From positions 53,270 to 117,269 of the forward strand of contig CAWJAY010000045.1 of assembly GCA_963840925.1 (NCBI GenBank): DNA of 64,000 nt, read 5' to 3'. Shown here piece by piece: positions 48,418-57,401 of this stretch. The notes beneath the pieces were generated by a model. It was not told the DNA's origin, made no database searches, and saw only the letters and a list, made by a program, of their open reading frames with translations. Within the stretch, counting starts at the first letter, position 1; every line of letters begins with the position of its first letter. The stretch is from DATAOG01 sp963840925 (lineage in GTDB: Bacteria; Pseudomonadota; Alphaproteobacteria; Geminicoccales; Geminicoccaceae). The position numbers and the translations under genes were made by a program.

Positions 48418-48547
48418 CGCGGCCTTTTCCCCCCATTCGCGCTGCCATCGGTTCACAAACGCCGACCCACGCCCTATCTGTGTAGGACATCACCGGGCCG
48501 TGTGGCTGGCGTTGCGCCATGCCCGGCCGAAGCGGATCGCCTAGACG

Positions 48548-49345
48548 ATGGCCGAGAGCATGCGCCCGGACATCCTCGACCTGCAAGCGTTTTACGGCTG
48601 CCGCCAGGGCCAGCTGGTGCGCCGCCTGGTCGGGCGCGAGATCCGCTCGATGTGGCCGGACCTGACCGGCGCCCGCCTGCTCGGAATCGGCTACGCGGTG
48701 CCGTTCCTGGCGCCGCTCGCCGAGGCGGCCGAGCGGGTCTGCGTCATCATGCCACCGGCCCAGGGCGTGGTCCGCTGGCCGGCCGAGCGGCCCAATCAGG
48801 TGGTCCTCGCCGCCGACGACGAGTTGCCGCTCGCCGACCGCAGCGTCGATCGCGTGCTGATGGTCCATTGCCTTGAAGCGGCCGAGCAGTCGCGCCGGCT
48901 GCTGCGGGAGATCTGGCGCGTGCTCGCCGACGGCGGCCAGGCGCTGATCGTGGTCCCCAACCGGCGCGGCCTCTGGTGCCTGAGCGACAGCACGCCGTTC
49001 GGCCACGGCCGGCCGTTCAGCGCCGCCCAGCTGAAGCAGGCGCTCGGCGGCAACCTGTTCACGCCCAGGCGCATCGGGCGCGCGCTGTTCATGCCGCCCA
49101 GCCGCTCGCGCGTGATGCTGCGCACGGCCATGGTCTGGGAGCGGATCGGGCTGCGCTGGGCCAAGACCTTCGCGGGCGTGCTGCTGGTCGCCGCCGAGAA
49201 GCAGATCTACGCGATACCGGCGGAGCCGGTGCTCAAGCGCGCCCGGGTGCCGGCCTATGTCCCGCTGCGGCCTCTGGCGGCCGCCGAACGGGTCGCAGGA
49301 CCGGCGCGCGCGACCGCCGGGCGCCTGAGCGCTCGGGTCGGCTGA
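48548..49345 (+). CDS. Class I SAM-dependent methyltransferase
   Basis: A 265-residue protein: LTGARLLGIGYAVPFLAPL is motif I region of a class I methyltransferase and VDRVLMVHCLEAAEQSRRLL with IWRVLADGGQALIVVPNRRG covers motifs II-III. The substrate is unknown; in Alphaproteobacteria it is often divergent from gloB, as here. Its last ~110 bases overlap the end of metW on the other strand. Confidence 0.85.
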   Translation: MAESMRPDILDLQAFYGCRQGQLVRRLVGREIRSMWPDLTGARLLGIGYAVPFLAPLAEAAERVCVIMPPAQGVVRWPAERPNQVVLAADDELPLADRSVDRVLMVHCLEAAEQSRRLLREIWRVLADGGQALIVVPNRRGLWCLSDSTPFGHGRPFSAAQLKQALGGNLFTPRRIGRALFMPPSRSRVMLRTAMVWERIGLRWAKTFAGVLLVAAEKQIYAIPAEPVLKRARVPAYVPLRPLAAAERVAGPARATAGRLSARVG

Positions 49346-49973
49346 GCACGAACAGCGCCTGCTCGCTGAACAGGTTGTCGAGCCAGCGGCTGCTCGCCAG
49401 CCGTCTTGGCCGGCCGTCGGCTGCAAGGCAGCTGCGCTGCTCGATCCGCAAGCCCAGCTCGGCGCACAGGCGCTCGAAGTCCTCGAGCGTGCAGGGGTGG
49501 ATGTTGGCGGTGCTGTACCACGGGTCCGGCAGGCAGCGGGCCATCGGCATCCGGCCGTGCCGCATCAGATACCAGCGCGCCCGCCAGTAGGCGTAGTTGG
49601 TGAACGACACGATCCCGTAGCGGCCGATCCGCAGCATGTTCTCGAGCACCTGGCGCGGATGGCGCATCGCCTGGATGGTCTGCGACAGGATCACGTAGTC
49701 GAACGAGCCATCCGGGTAGATCGCGAGGTCGGTATCGCCGTCGCCCTGAACCACGGCGAGCCCCCGGCTGACGCATTCGTGCACGCCCGCCTGGCTGAGC
49801 TCGATGCCGCGCGCGTCGACCTGCTTCGCGCCGGCCAGGTAGGCGAGCAGCGCGCCATCGGCGCAGCCGACGTCGAGCACCCGCGTGTGCGGCTCGATCA
49901 GCTCGGCGATCAGGCGCAGATCCTGGCGCAGGCCGTTGCGGGCGGTGCCGTTGCCCGTCGCCACAGCACTCAC
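49233..49973 (-). CDS. metW: MetW methyltransferase-like protein
   Basis: A 246-residue protein with RVLDVGCADGALLAYLAG near residue 31, GIELSQAGVHECVSRGLAV, FDYVILSQTIQAMRHPRQVL and VSFTNYAYWRARWYL, the MetW pattern. With MetX it supports homoserine acylation in methionine synthesis. It starts 9 bp after the metX stop, the usual metXW operon. It is about 40 residues longer than normal; the basic tail after FVLSRPER overlaps the convergent methyltransferase gene and could come from an indel near the true stop. Confidence 0.9.
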   Translation of the reverse strand: MSAVATGNGTARNGLRQDLRLIAELIEPHTRVLDVGCADGALLAYLAGAKQVDARGIELSQAGVHECVSRGLAVVQGDGDTDLAIYPDGSFDYVILSQTIQAMRHPRQVLENMLRIGRYGIVSFTNYAYWRARWYLMRHGRMPMARCLPDPWYSTANIHPCTLEDFERLCAELGLRIEQRSCLAADGRPRRLASSRWLDNLFSEQALFVLSRPERSGARRSRAPVLRPVRRPPEAAAGHRPAPGRA

Positions 49974-49982
49974 CGGCTGCCC

Positions 49983-51146
49983 TCAGCGCAGGCCGCACTG
50001 CGCCGCGGCGCCATCCAGGAAGCCCGAGAGCACCCGGTGGAACTCGGGCTCGTCGAGCAGAAAGGCGTCGTGGCCGCGATCGGTCGCGATCTCGCAGAAC
50101 GAGACGTTGGCCGCGACCGCGGTCAGCGCGCGCACCAACTCGCGGCTCTCGGCGGTCGGAAACAGCCAGTCGGACGTGAACGAGATCACGCAAAAGCGGG
50201 TCGCCGAGCCGCGGAACGCGTTGGCGAGCACGCCCTCGTAGCCGGCTGCGAGGTCGAAGTAGTCCATCGCCCGCGTGATGTAGAGGTAGGAGTTGGCATC
50301 GAACCGGTCGACGAAGCTGATGCCCTGGTGGCGAAGGTAGCTCTCGACCTGGAAGTCGGCCTCGAAGCCGTAGCTGATCCCGGTCCGGTCCTGGAGCGCG
50401 CGACCGAACTTGCGGTGCAGTGCCGCCTCGCTGAGATAGGTGATGTGCGCGGCCATGCGCGCGACCGACAGGCCGCGGGTCGGCCGCCGGCCGGTGCGCA
50501 AATAGTTGCCGCCCTGCCAGTCGGGATCGGCCATGATCGCCTGCCGGCCGACCTCATGGAAGGCGATGTTCTGCGCCGAGTGCCGGGCGGCGCTCGCGAT
50601 CGGCACCGCGCTGAACACCCGCCCCGGATAGCGGGCTGCCCATTCCAGGACCTGCATCCCGCCCATCGAGCCGCCGAGCACGCAGAACAGGCGCTCGATG
50701 CCGAGATGGTCGAGCAGCAGCGCCTGGACCCGGACCATGTCGCCGATCGTGATCACTGGGAACGCGAGGCCGTACGGCCGGCCGGTCGCCGGGTCGATCT
50801 CGACCGGCCCGGTCGTGCCCATGCAGCCGCCGAGCACGTTGGCGCAGATCACGAAGTAGCGCTCGGTGTCGAGCGGCCGGCCGGGGCCGATCATCAGCTG
50901 CCACCAGCCGTCCTTGCCGGTGACCGGGTGCGGCTCGGCAGCGAACTGATCGCCGGTCAGCGCATGGCAGGCCAGGATCGCGTTGGTCCGCGCCGGATTG
51001 AGGCGGCCGTAGGTCTGGTAGGCGACCGTGATCGGGCCGAGCGCTACGCCCGAATCGAATCGGAACGATCCGGCGCTCGCCAGCTTGACCTGGAAACCCG
51101 GCAGGCGACCAGTATTGAGCTCGAGCACCGAGAGCGGCTGCACCAT
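49983..51146 (-). CDS. metX: Homoserine O-acetyltransferase (or succinyltransferase)
   Basis: A 387-residue alpha/beta hydrolase-fold enzyme, first committed step of methionine synthesis. It shows ACHALTGDQFAAEP near residue 60, GPVEIDPATG near 117, and the nucleophile elbow CVLGGSMGGMQVLEWA near 155; the catalytic aspartate and histidine regions are SDWLFPTAESRELV and DRGHDAFLLDEPEFH. Acyl donor (acetyl- or succinyl-CoA) cannot be decided by eye. Operon metX-metW. Confidence 0.93.
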   Translation of the reverse strand: MVQPLSVLELNTGRLPGFQVKLASAGSFRFDSGVALGPITVAYQTYGRLNPARTNAILACHALTGDQFAAEPHPVTGKDGWWQLMIGPGRPLDTERYFVICANVLGGCMGTTGPVEIDPATGRPYGLAFPVITIGDMVRVQALLLDHLGIERLFCVLGGSMGGMQVLEWAARYPGRVFSAVPIASAARHSAQNIAFHEVGRQAIMADPDWQGGNYLRTGRRPTRGLSVARMAAHITYLSEAALHRKFGRALQDRTGISYGFEADFQVESYLRHQGISFVDRFDANSYLYITRAMDYFDLAAGYEGVLANAFRGSATRFCVISFTSDWLFPTAESRELVRALTAVAANVSFCEIATDRGHDAFLLDEPEFHRVLSGFLDGAAAQCGLR

Positions 51147-51272
51147 GGGCGGCGGTGACCTGGTTGAGAAGTACGTTCGAGGCGGTCCCTACGAGCATAG
51201 TTGGCGGCCGACCGCCGACAAAGTCAATGCGGCTTTACTTCCCGGCCGGCGCCGGACTAGTGTTCGGCGGCA

Positions 51273-52154
51273 ATGAGCGCAAGTTTCTGGAGTCCGATGG
51301 CAACGGCGGCTCCTCCTCTGGACGACCTTCGGGCCGAAGTCGACCGGATCGATCAGGCAATCCTCGAGCTGCTGATCGAGCGTACCGACGTCGTGCGCGA
51401 GATCGGCCGGATCAAGGCCGATCGCGTCAACGACCGGCTCGCGGCCCGGCCGGCGCGCGAGGCCGTGATCCTGCGCCGGCTGATAGCACTCGCCGGCGAC
51501 CGGTTTCCGCGCGCGGTGCTGGTGCGGATGTGGCGCGAGCTGCTGGCTGCGACCACCCGGCTGCAGACGCCGATGTCGGTCTCGGTGTTCGCGACCCAGC
51601 AGCGCTTCGCCACCTGGGACCTGGCGCGCGACCATTTCGGCCTGGTGAGCCCGATGACCCGGGTCGAGAGCGCGACCCAGGCGCTGCGCTCGGTCAGCGA
51701 CGGCAGCGCCACGGTCGCGGTCCTGCCGCTGCCCAACGACGACGACCCCTGGTGGCTGGCGCTGATCTCCGACCATCACGACCGGCTGCGGGTGTTCGCG
51801 CGGCTGCCGTTCGTCGCCCGGGCTGCGGGCGAGGGCGACGAGGCGCACGCGCTGGCGCTCGGCCGGCTCGAGGTCGAGCCGAGCGGCGACGACCTAGCAC
51901 TGCTCGCGATCGAGGCCGAGGCCGGCGTCTCGCGCGGCCGGCTCCGGGATCTGCTGCTGGCGGCCGGGCTGGAGCCGGTCTGGCTCGCCGCCTGGCGCAG
52001 CGCCGATCCGCCCCAGACCGTGCATCTGGTCGAGATCGGCAGTTTCGTGGTCCAGGGCGACGAGCGGATCGCGACGGTCCTGGGCGCCGCCCGCGGCGAG
52101 GTCTTGCGGATCGCGCCGGTCGGCGGCTACCCTCGCCCGCTGCCACCGGCCTGA
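51273..52154 (+). CDS. Chorismate mutase domain protein
   Basis: A 293-residue protein whose first ~95 residues are an AroQ-type chorismate mutase (LDDLRAEVDRIDQAILELLI, RTDVVREIGRIKAD, RPAREAVILRRL, VRMWRELLAATTRLQ). The rest, with SATQALRSVSDGSATVAVLPLP, resembles the periplasmic-binding fold of prephenate dehydratase but lacks a clear catalytic motif. It turns chorismate into prephenate. It begins an operon with hisC and tyrC, so it supplies the tyrosine/phenylalanine branch. The start at 51273 or ATG 51297 is uncertain. Confidence 0.88.
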   Translation: MSASFWSPMATAAPPLDDLRAEVDRIDQAILELLIERTDVVREIGRIKADRVNDRLAARPAREAVILRRLIALAGDRFPRAVLVRMWRELLAATTRLQTPMSVSVFATQQRFATWDLARDHFGLVSPMTRVESATQALRSVSDGSATVAVLPLPNDDDPWWLALISDHHDRLRVFARLPFVARAAGEGDEAHALALGRLEVEPSGDDLALLAIEAEAGVSRGRLRDLLLAAGLEPVWLAAWRSADPPQTVHLVEIGSFVVQGDERIATVLGAARGEVLRIAPVGGYPRPLPPA

Positions 52155-52209
52155 GCGCCGCGCCGGCCGCGGCGCCCCGCCCTCCAACCGTCAGCGCGGA
52201 ACCGACAGT

Positions 52210-53298
52210 ATGGCGAGCCTCCGGCCACGCCCCGGCATCCTGGAGATCGAGCCCTACGTCGGTGGCGGCTCGGAGATCGCCGGCGCGGCCAGAGTGGTCA
52301 AGCTGTCGGCGAACGAGTCGGCGATCGGGCCCTCCCCGAACGCGATCGCCGCCTACCAGGCAGCCGCCTCGACCCTCCACCGCTATCCGGACGGCGATGC
52401 CGTGGCGTTGCGCGCGGCGATCGGCCGGCACTTCCAGCTGGAGCCCGCCCGGATCCTGTGCGGCGCCGGCTCGGACGAGCTGATCCAGCTGCTGATGCGC
52501 GCCTATGCCGGGCCGGGCGAGGAGGTGCTGTACAGCGCGCACGGCTTCCTGATGTACAAGCTCAACGCGCTCGGGGTCGGCGCGACGCCGGTTGCAGCCC
52601 CCGAGCGGGCGCTCACGACCGACGTCGACGCGCTGCTCGCCCGGCTCACGAGCCGCACGCGGATGATCTTCATCGCCAACCCGAACAACCCGACCGGCAG
52701 CTATCTTTCGGCCGACGAGCTTGCCCGCCTGCACGCCGGCCTGCCCGAGGACGTGCTGCTGGTGATCGATGCCGCCTACGCCGATTACGTCCGCCGCAAC
52801 GACTACACGGCCGGCATCGAGCTGGTCGATCGCGCCGCCAACGTGGTCATGACCCGGACCTTCTCCAAGCTGTTCGGGCTCGCCGCGCTCCGCCTCGGCT
52901 GGCTGTACGGGCCCGCGCACGTGATCGACGTGCTGCAGCGCCTGCGCGGGCCGTTCAACGTCACGATGCCCGCCCAGGTCGCCGGGGTCGCCGCGCTCGA
53001 GGACCAGGACCATCAGCAGCGCTCGCGCGCCCATAACGATCGCTGGCTGCCCTGGCTCACCGACGGGCTGGCCGGGCTCGGCCTGAAGGTCCACCCGAGC
53101 ATCACCAACTTCGTCCTGGTCGAGTTCGCGGCCGAGGGTCAAAGGAGTGCTGGCGCAGCCAGCGCCTGGCTCGAGCGGCAGGGCATCATCGCCCGGCCGA
53201 TGGCGGCCTACCGCCTGCCTCAGTGCCTGCGGATCTCGATCGGCCTCGAGGCCGAGAACCGGGCCGTGGCTCAGGCTTTGCGCGAGTTCGTGACGTGA
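52210..53298 (+). CDS. hisC: Histidinol-phosphate/aromatic aminotransferase
   Basis: A 362-residue PLP enzyme of the HisC family: KLSANESAIGPSPNAIAAY near residue 33, CGAGSDELIQLLMRAY near 83, NPNNPTGSYLS near 154, and the PLP lysine in TRTFSKLFGLAALRLGW near 222. It transfers amino groups to imidazole acetol-phosphate and often also to prephenate or aromatic keto acids. Its place between chorismate mutase and tyrC argues for use in aromatic amino-acid synthesis. Confidence 0.93.
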   Translation: MASLRPRPGILEIEPYVGGGSEIAGAARVVKLSANESAIGPSPNAIAAYQAAASTLHRYPDGDAVALRAAIGRHFQLEPARILCGAGSDELIQLLMRAYAGPGEEVLYSAHGFLMYKLNALGVGATPVAAPERALTTDVDALLARLTSRTRMIFIANPNNPTGSYLSADELARLHAGLPEDVLLVIDAAYADYVRRNDYTAGIELVDRAANVVMTRTFSKLFGLAALRLGWLYGPAHVIDVLQRLRGPFNVTMPAQVAGVAALEDQDHQQRSRAHNDRWLPWLTDGLAGLGLKVHPSITNFVLVEFAAEGQRSAGAASAWLERQGIIARPMAAYRLPQCLRISIGLEAENRAVAQALREFVT

Positions 53299-54227
53299 CC
53301 GCAGCCGGCAAGCCGCCCCGGTTCGAGCGGGTCGCGCTGATCGGCATCGGGCTGATCAACGGCTCGCTCGCGCTCAACCTGCGCGCAGCCGGGATCGCCG
53401 GCGAGATCGTGGCCTGCGCGCGCACCGAGGCGACCCTCGAGAAGGCGCGCAAGCTCGGGCTTGCCGACCGGGTCACGACCGTGCCGGCCGAGGCCGTCGC
53501 CGGCTGCGGGCTGGTCGTGATCGGCACGCCGCCCGGCGCCGCGGGCCCGGTCGCCCGGGCGATGGCCCCAGGTCTCGCGCCGGGCGCGATCGTCAGCGAC
53601 GTGAGCTCGCTCAAGGCCGAGGTCGTCCGCGCCGTGGTGCCGCATCTGCCCGAGCCCGAGCGCTTCGTCGGCGCCCATCCGGTCGCCGGCACCGAGCACT
53701 CCGGGCCCGAGGCCGCGTTCTTGACCTTGTTCCGCAACCGCCACTGCATCCTGACCCCGATCGAGGATACCGATCCCGAGGCCGTCCGTGCGGTCGCCGG
53801 GATCTGGCGGGCCGCCGGCTGCATGATCGAGACGATGACGCCCGAGCACCACGACCGGGTGCTGGCGATCACCTCGCATCTGCCGCACCTGATCGCCTAC
53901 ACGATCGTCGGCACGGTCGCCGACCTCGAGGAGCATCTGCAGAGCGAGGTGCTGCGCTACGCCGCCGGCGGTTTTACCGACTTCACCCGGATCGCGGCCT
54001 CGGACCCGGTGATGTGGCGGGACGTGTTCCTCAACAACCGCGAGGCGGTACTCGAGATGCTCGGCCGCTTCACCGAGGATCTTGCCGCGCTGCAGCGGGC
54101 GATCCGCTGGGGCGAGGGCGACAAGCTGCTCGACCTGTTCACGCGCACCCGCGCGATCCGCCGCGGCGTGATCGCCGCCGGCCAGGCCTACGATCGCCAG
54201 GTGTTGCGGCCAGGGGGGCTCCGATGA
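53295..54227 (+). CDS. tyrC: Prephenate/arogenate dehydrogenase
   Basis: A 310-residue NAD(P) enzyme starting at a GTG that overlaps the hisC stop (GTGA). It has a Rossmann motif, VALIGIGLINGSLALNLR, then SDVSSLKAEVVRAV, GAHPVAGTEHSGPEAA and LAITSHLPHLIAYTIVGT, where the histidines fall in the active site. It decarboxylates prephenate or arogenate oxidatively, giving 4-hydroxyphenylpyruvate or tyrosine. Its stop overlaps the next gene's start, so the operon goes on. Confidence 0.93.
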   Translation: MTAAGKPPRFERVALIGIGLINGSLALNLRAAGIAGEIVACARTEATLEKARKLGLADRVTTVPAEAVAGCGLVVIGTPPGAAGPVARAMAPGLAPGAIVSDVSSLKAEVVRAVVPHLPEPERFVGAHPVAGTEHSGPEAAFLTLFRNRHCILTPIEDTDPEAVRAVAGIWRAAGCMIETMTPEHHDRVLAITSHLPHLIAYTIVGTVADLEEHLQSEVLRYAAGGFTDFTRIAASDPVMWRDVFLNNREAVLEMLGRFTEDLAALQRAIRWGEGDKLLDLFTRTRAIRRGVIAAGQAYDRQVLRPGGLR

Positions 54228-54853
54228 CCCGGATCAACGCCGAGATCCGTAACTACTTCGCGACCCCGGTGGTGGTCGCGACGCTGCCGGACGCCGAGGC
54301 GCTGAACCTCGAGCTCAAGCGCCTGATCCTGGAGCGCGAGCAGCAGGAAAAGGGCGTCCAGCACAGCAATCTCGGCGGCTGGCAGTCGAGCTGGGATTTC
54401 GAGGCCTGGGGCGGCGCGCCGGCGAAGCGGCTGCTCGATGCGGCGCGCGATCTGGCGGCGCGGATGACCTCAAACCGGGCCGGCAAGCCGGTGCGCGTCG
54501 CCTGGAAGGCCAACGCCTGGGCGAACGTCAACCGCAAGGGCCATGGCAACGAGTTCCATACCCATCCGGGCGCCTACTGGTCCGGCACCTACTACGTCGA
54601 CGACGGCGGCATCGGTGCCGATCCCGAACTCGGCGGCGAGTTCGAGATCCAGGACCCGCGCGGCGTCGCCCCGGCGATGTACGCGCCGCAGCTGGGCTTT
54701 GCCGTGCGCGGCGGCCAATCGGCGGGGGCGAGCGAGCTGATCTCGCCGAAGAGCGGCCAGCTGGTCCTGTTCCCGTCCTGGCTGCAGCATGCGGTCCGGC
54801 CCTACCGCGGCGACCGGACGCGGATCTCGATCGCCTTCAATTTCAGCCTCTGA
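54224..54853 (+). CDS. Putative 2OG-Fe(II) oxygenase (TIGR02466 type)
   Basis: A 209-residue protein with NEFHTHPGAYWSGTYYVDDG near residue 108, where H-x-H... ligands start, and LVLFPSWLQHAVRPYRGDRT near 185, with the second histidine and the 2-oxoglutarate-binding arginine. This is the double-stranded beta-helix of small putative Fe(II)/2OG oxygenases. Substrate unknown. It overlaps tyrC by 4 bp (ATGA), but a link to tyrosine synthesis is only positional. Confidence 0.83.
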   Translation: MTRINAEIRNYFATPVVVATLPDAEALNLELKRLILEREQQEKGVQHSNLGGWQSSWDFEAWGGAPAKRLLDAARDLAARMTSNRAGKPVRVAWKANAWANVNRKGHGNEFHTHPGAYWSGTYYVDDGGIGADPELGGEFEIQDPRGVAPAMYAPQLGFAVRGGQSAGASELISPKSGQLVLFPSWLQHAVRPYRGDRTRISIAFNFSL

Positions 54854-54858
54854 CCCCC

Positions 54859-55405
54859 TTGTCGGCGGCCGGCGCCAGCGTCTGGGTGTTCGCCTACGGC
54901 TCGCTGATGTGGCGGCCGGGCTTCGAGCCCGAGCAGGTGGTCGATGCCTGGCTGCACGGCTGGCATCGCAGCCTGTGCGTCTATCCTGGGTCCATCGCGG
55001 CACGCGCGAGCGGCCGGGCCTCGTGCTCGGGCTCGACCGCGGCGGCTCCTGCCGCGGCCGGGCGCTCGCGGTAGCACCCGAGCGGGCGGCGGACGTGCTG
55101 CGCTACCTCGACGGGCGCGAGCTGGTCACCAACGTCTACCAGCGCAAGCTTCTGCACGTGACCACGGCCGGGCCGCCTGCCCGCCTGGGGCTACGTCGTG
55201 CGCCGCGACCACGAGCAGTACGCCGGCAAGCTCGACGCCGCGCGCGTGCTCGAACTGGTCCGCCACGGCATCGGCCGCTCGGGCACCGGTCCCGACTACC
55301 TGCTCAGCACCGTCGCCCACCTCGAGCAGCTCGGCATCCTCGACGGCCCGCTGCACGAACTGGCCAAGGAGCTCACGCGGCGGCAAATCGCCGAGGCCGG
55401 GCTAG
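54859..55405 (+). CDS. ChaC-like gamma-glutamylcyclotransferase, frameshifted
   Basis: Starts with TTG 54859: VWVFAYGSLMWRPGFEPEQV is the substrate loop of ChaC proteins. The frame breaks near 54990 (one base short before WVHRGTRERPG) and near 55180 (one extra C before WGYVVRRDHEQYAGKL). Corrected it reads on to LGILDGPLHELAKEL with an end close to 55405, the stop lying in the third frame. These enzymes cleave glutathione to 5-oxoproline and Cys-Gly. Convergent with the moeA fusion gene, with ends almost touching. Confidence 0.75.
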
Positions 55406-57401
55406 CTTCGTTCCTCGGGCGCTGCGGTCGCGGGCTCGAAGCCCAGCTGGCGCAACGCCTCCCGGCCGGGCGCGCTCGCGAGCAGCGCCAGCAGGCGCCG
55501 GACCGGCGCGCGCTCGCGCCGGGCGCGCGGCATGATCAGGTCGTAGTGCTCCATGACCAGCGGCAGGAACCCGAGATCGTAGAGCCCGGCGACCGCGCTG
55601 ATCGCCACGCCCCAATCGGCGCGACCCTGCGCGATCGCGGCCGCGACCGCGTTGTGCGAGCGCGGCTGGGCGAAGTAGCCCTGCGGCCGGACGCCAGCGA
55701 GCAGCCGATCGGTCAGGATCCGGGTGCCGCTGCCGGCATTGCGGTTGACCATGACGCAGCCCTGGTCGGCCAGCGCCCGGGCGAGCGCGGCCGCGGCATC
55801 GGCGCCGGCAAAGCGCGGGTCGCCCCTGCGGAAGACGATGCCCTGCATCCGGTGCCAGCCGGGCACGAGCTCGAGCGCCGGCGTCAGGAACGGGGCGTTG
55901 TAGAGACCGCTCTCGGGATCGAGCAGATGAACGCCGGCAAGATCGCACTCGCCGCGCCTGACCGCGGCAAGGCCGCCCATGCTGCCGACGTATAGGGTCT
56001 TGATCCCCAGGCCTTCGGCCTCGAGCCGGCCGAGCAGCTGGTCGAGCCCGAGGCAGTGGCTGCCGATCACGACCAGGTCCGCCGGGCGCAGGTTGGCGCC
56101 CAGGCGCTGGACGCTGACCCGGGTGCCGGCCGCGATGCCTTCGGCGAGTGCCGGGATCGCGAAGAAGCCGTCGGCCTGGGCGAACGCGGTCACCGCACCC
56201 GAGCCTTTGGCCGTCGGATAGGCGACCAGACCGCCGTCTTCGCCGGCGCTGCCACCAGCGCGACCATGACGTACTCCATCCGGCCGCGCTCCGAGGGCAG
56301 CCGGGTGGCGAGGACCGCTTCAGCGGTCTCGGCCGGGTCCGGCGGCCGTCCCGCCAACGCCCGGATCACCGGTGCCACGAACTCCTGGAACGTGAACATG
56401 GCCGAGGTCGGAAAGCCCGGCAGGACCACGACCGGCTTGCCGCCCGCGACCGCGAGGCAAATCGGCTTGCCGGGTTTGAGCGCCACGCCGTGGACCAGGA
56501 TGCCGGGGGCGCCGAGGCGGGCAACCACCCGGTGCGCGATGTCGCCCGCGCCCTTCGAGGTGCCGCCGGACAGGACGACCAGATCGGCGGCCTTAAGCCC
56601 TTCGCGGAGCCGGCGCTCGAGCGCCGCCTCGTCATCGGCGGCGATCCCGAGCGGCACCGGCTCGCCGCCCAATTCCTCGATCGCGGCCGCGACCACGGCG
56701 GCATTGGAATCATAGACCGCGCCCGGCCGCAGCGGCGTGCCCGGCGGCACCAGCTCGTCGCCGGTCGAGAGCACGGCGACCCGCGGCCGGCGCCAGACCT
56801 CGAGCGCGTCGCGCCCGACCGCCGCCAGCATGCCGATCTCGCGCGCGCCGATCAGCCGGCCGCGGCGCAGCACGGTCTCGCCGCGCGCCATGTCGCTGCC
56901 GGCGAACGCGATCAGCTGCCCGGCTGCGGCCGGCCGCACGACCCGGATGCTGCCGGCAACCTCGTCGAGATCGGTGTGCTCGACCATCAGCACGGCATCG
57001 GCGCCGCGCGGCAGCACGCCGCCGGTCGCGATCACGGTCGCGGTGCCGGGCGCGACCGGCACGCCGGGCTCGATCCCTGGCGTCAGGACCTCGGGATTGA
57101 GCGAGAGCGAACGCGGCGCGGCATCGCTGGCGCCGGCGGTGTCCTCGGCCCGGACCGCAAAGCCGTCGACGTTCGAGCGGTCGAAGCCCGGCACGTCGAC
57201 CTCCGCGACCACGTCCTTGGCAAGCACGCGACCCCGGGCCTGTCCGAGCGCCACGCTCTCCCGGCTCAGCGGCGAGAGGTCCAGATGGGCATGGAAGCGG
57301 GCGACCGCCTCGTCCCGGGTCACGACCTCGAGGAACTGCTCCTGACGCGCCGCGCGCCGGACCGCCGCCAGCAGCCGGCTGGGATCATCCACCGCCCGCA
57401 T
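55402..57401 (-). CDS. moeA: MoeA fused to a molybdate-binding (PBP) domain, one frameshift
   Basis: The 5' part is a molybdopterin molybdotransferase: FDRSNVDGFAVRAEDTAG near residue 73, AVLSTGDELVPPGTPLRPG near 211, VVLSGGTSKGAGD near 273, VVVLPGFPTSAMF near 328. The frame shifts near 56245; it continues GEDGGLVAYPTAKGSGAVT (MoeA C-terminal domain), then a periplasmic-binding-like domain: LVVIGSHCLGLDQLLGRL, GIVFRRGDPRFAG, VMVNRNAGSGTRILTDRLLA. Such MoeA-PBP fusions are known and may combine Mo insertion with molybdate sensing. About 665 residues when corrected; as it stands it is split into two ORFs meeting at 56190. Confidence 0.83.

Noticed and set aside
51147..51260. Possible SAM riboswitch upstream of metX
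   Set aside because: Looked for the SAM-II core and pseudoknot pattern used before metX in Alphaproteobacteria; the conserved bases were not found.
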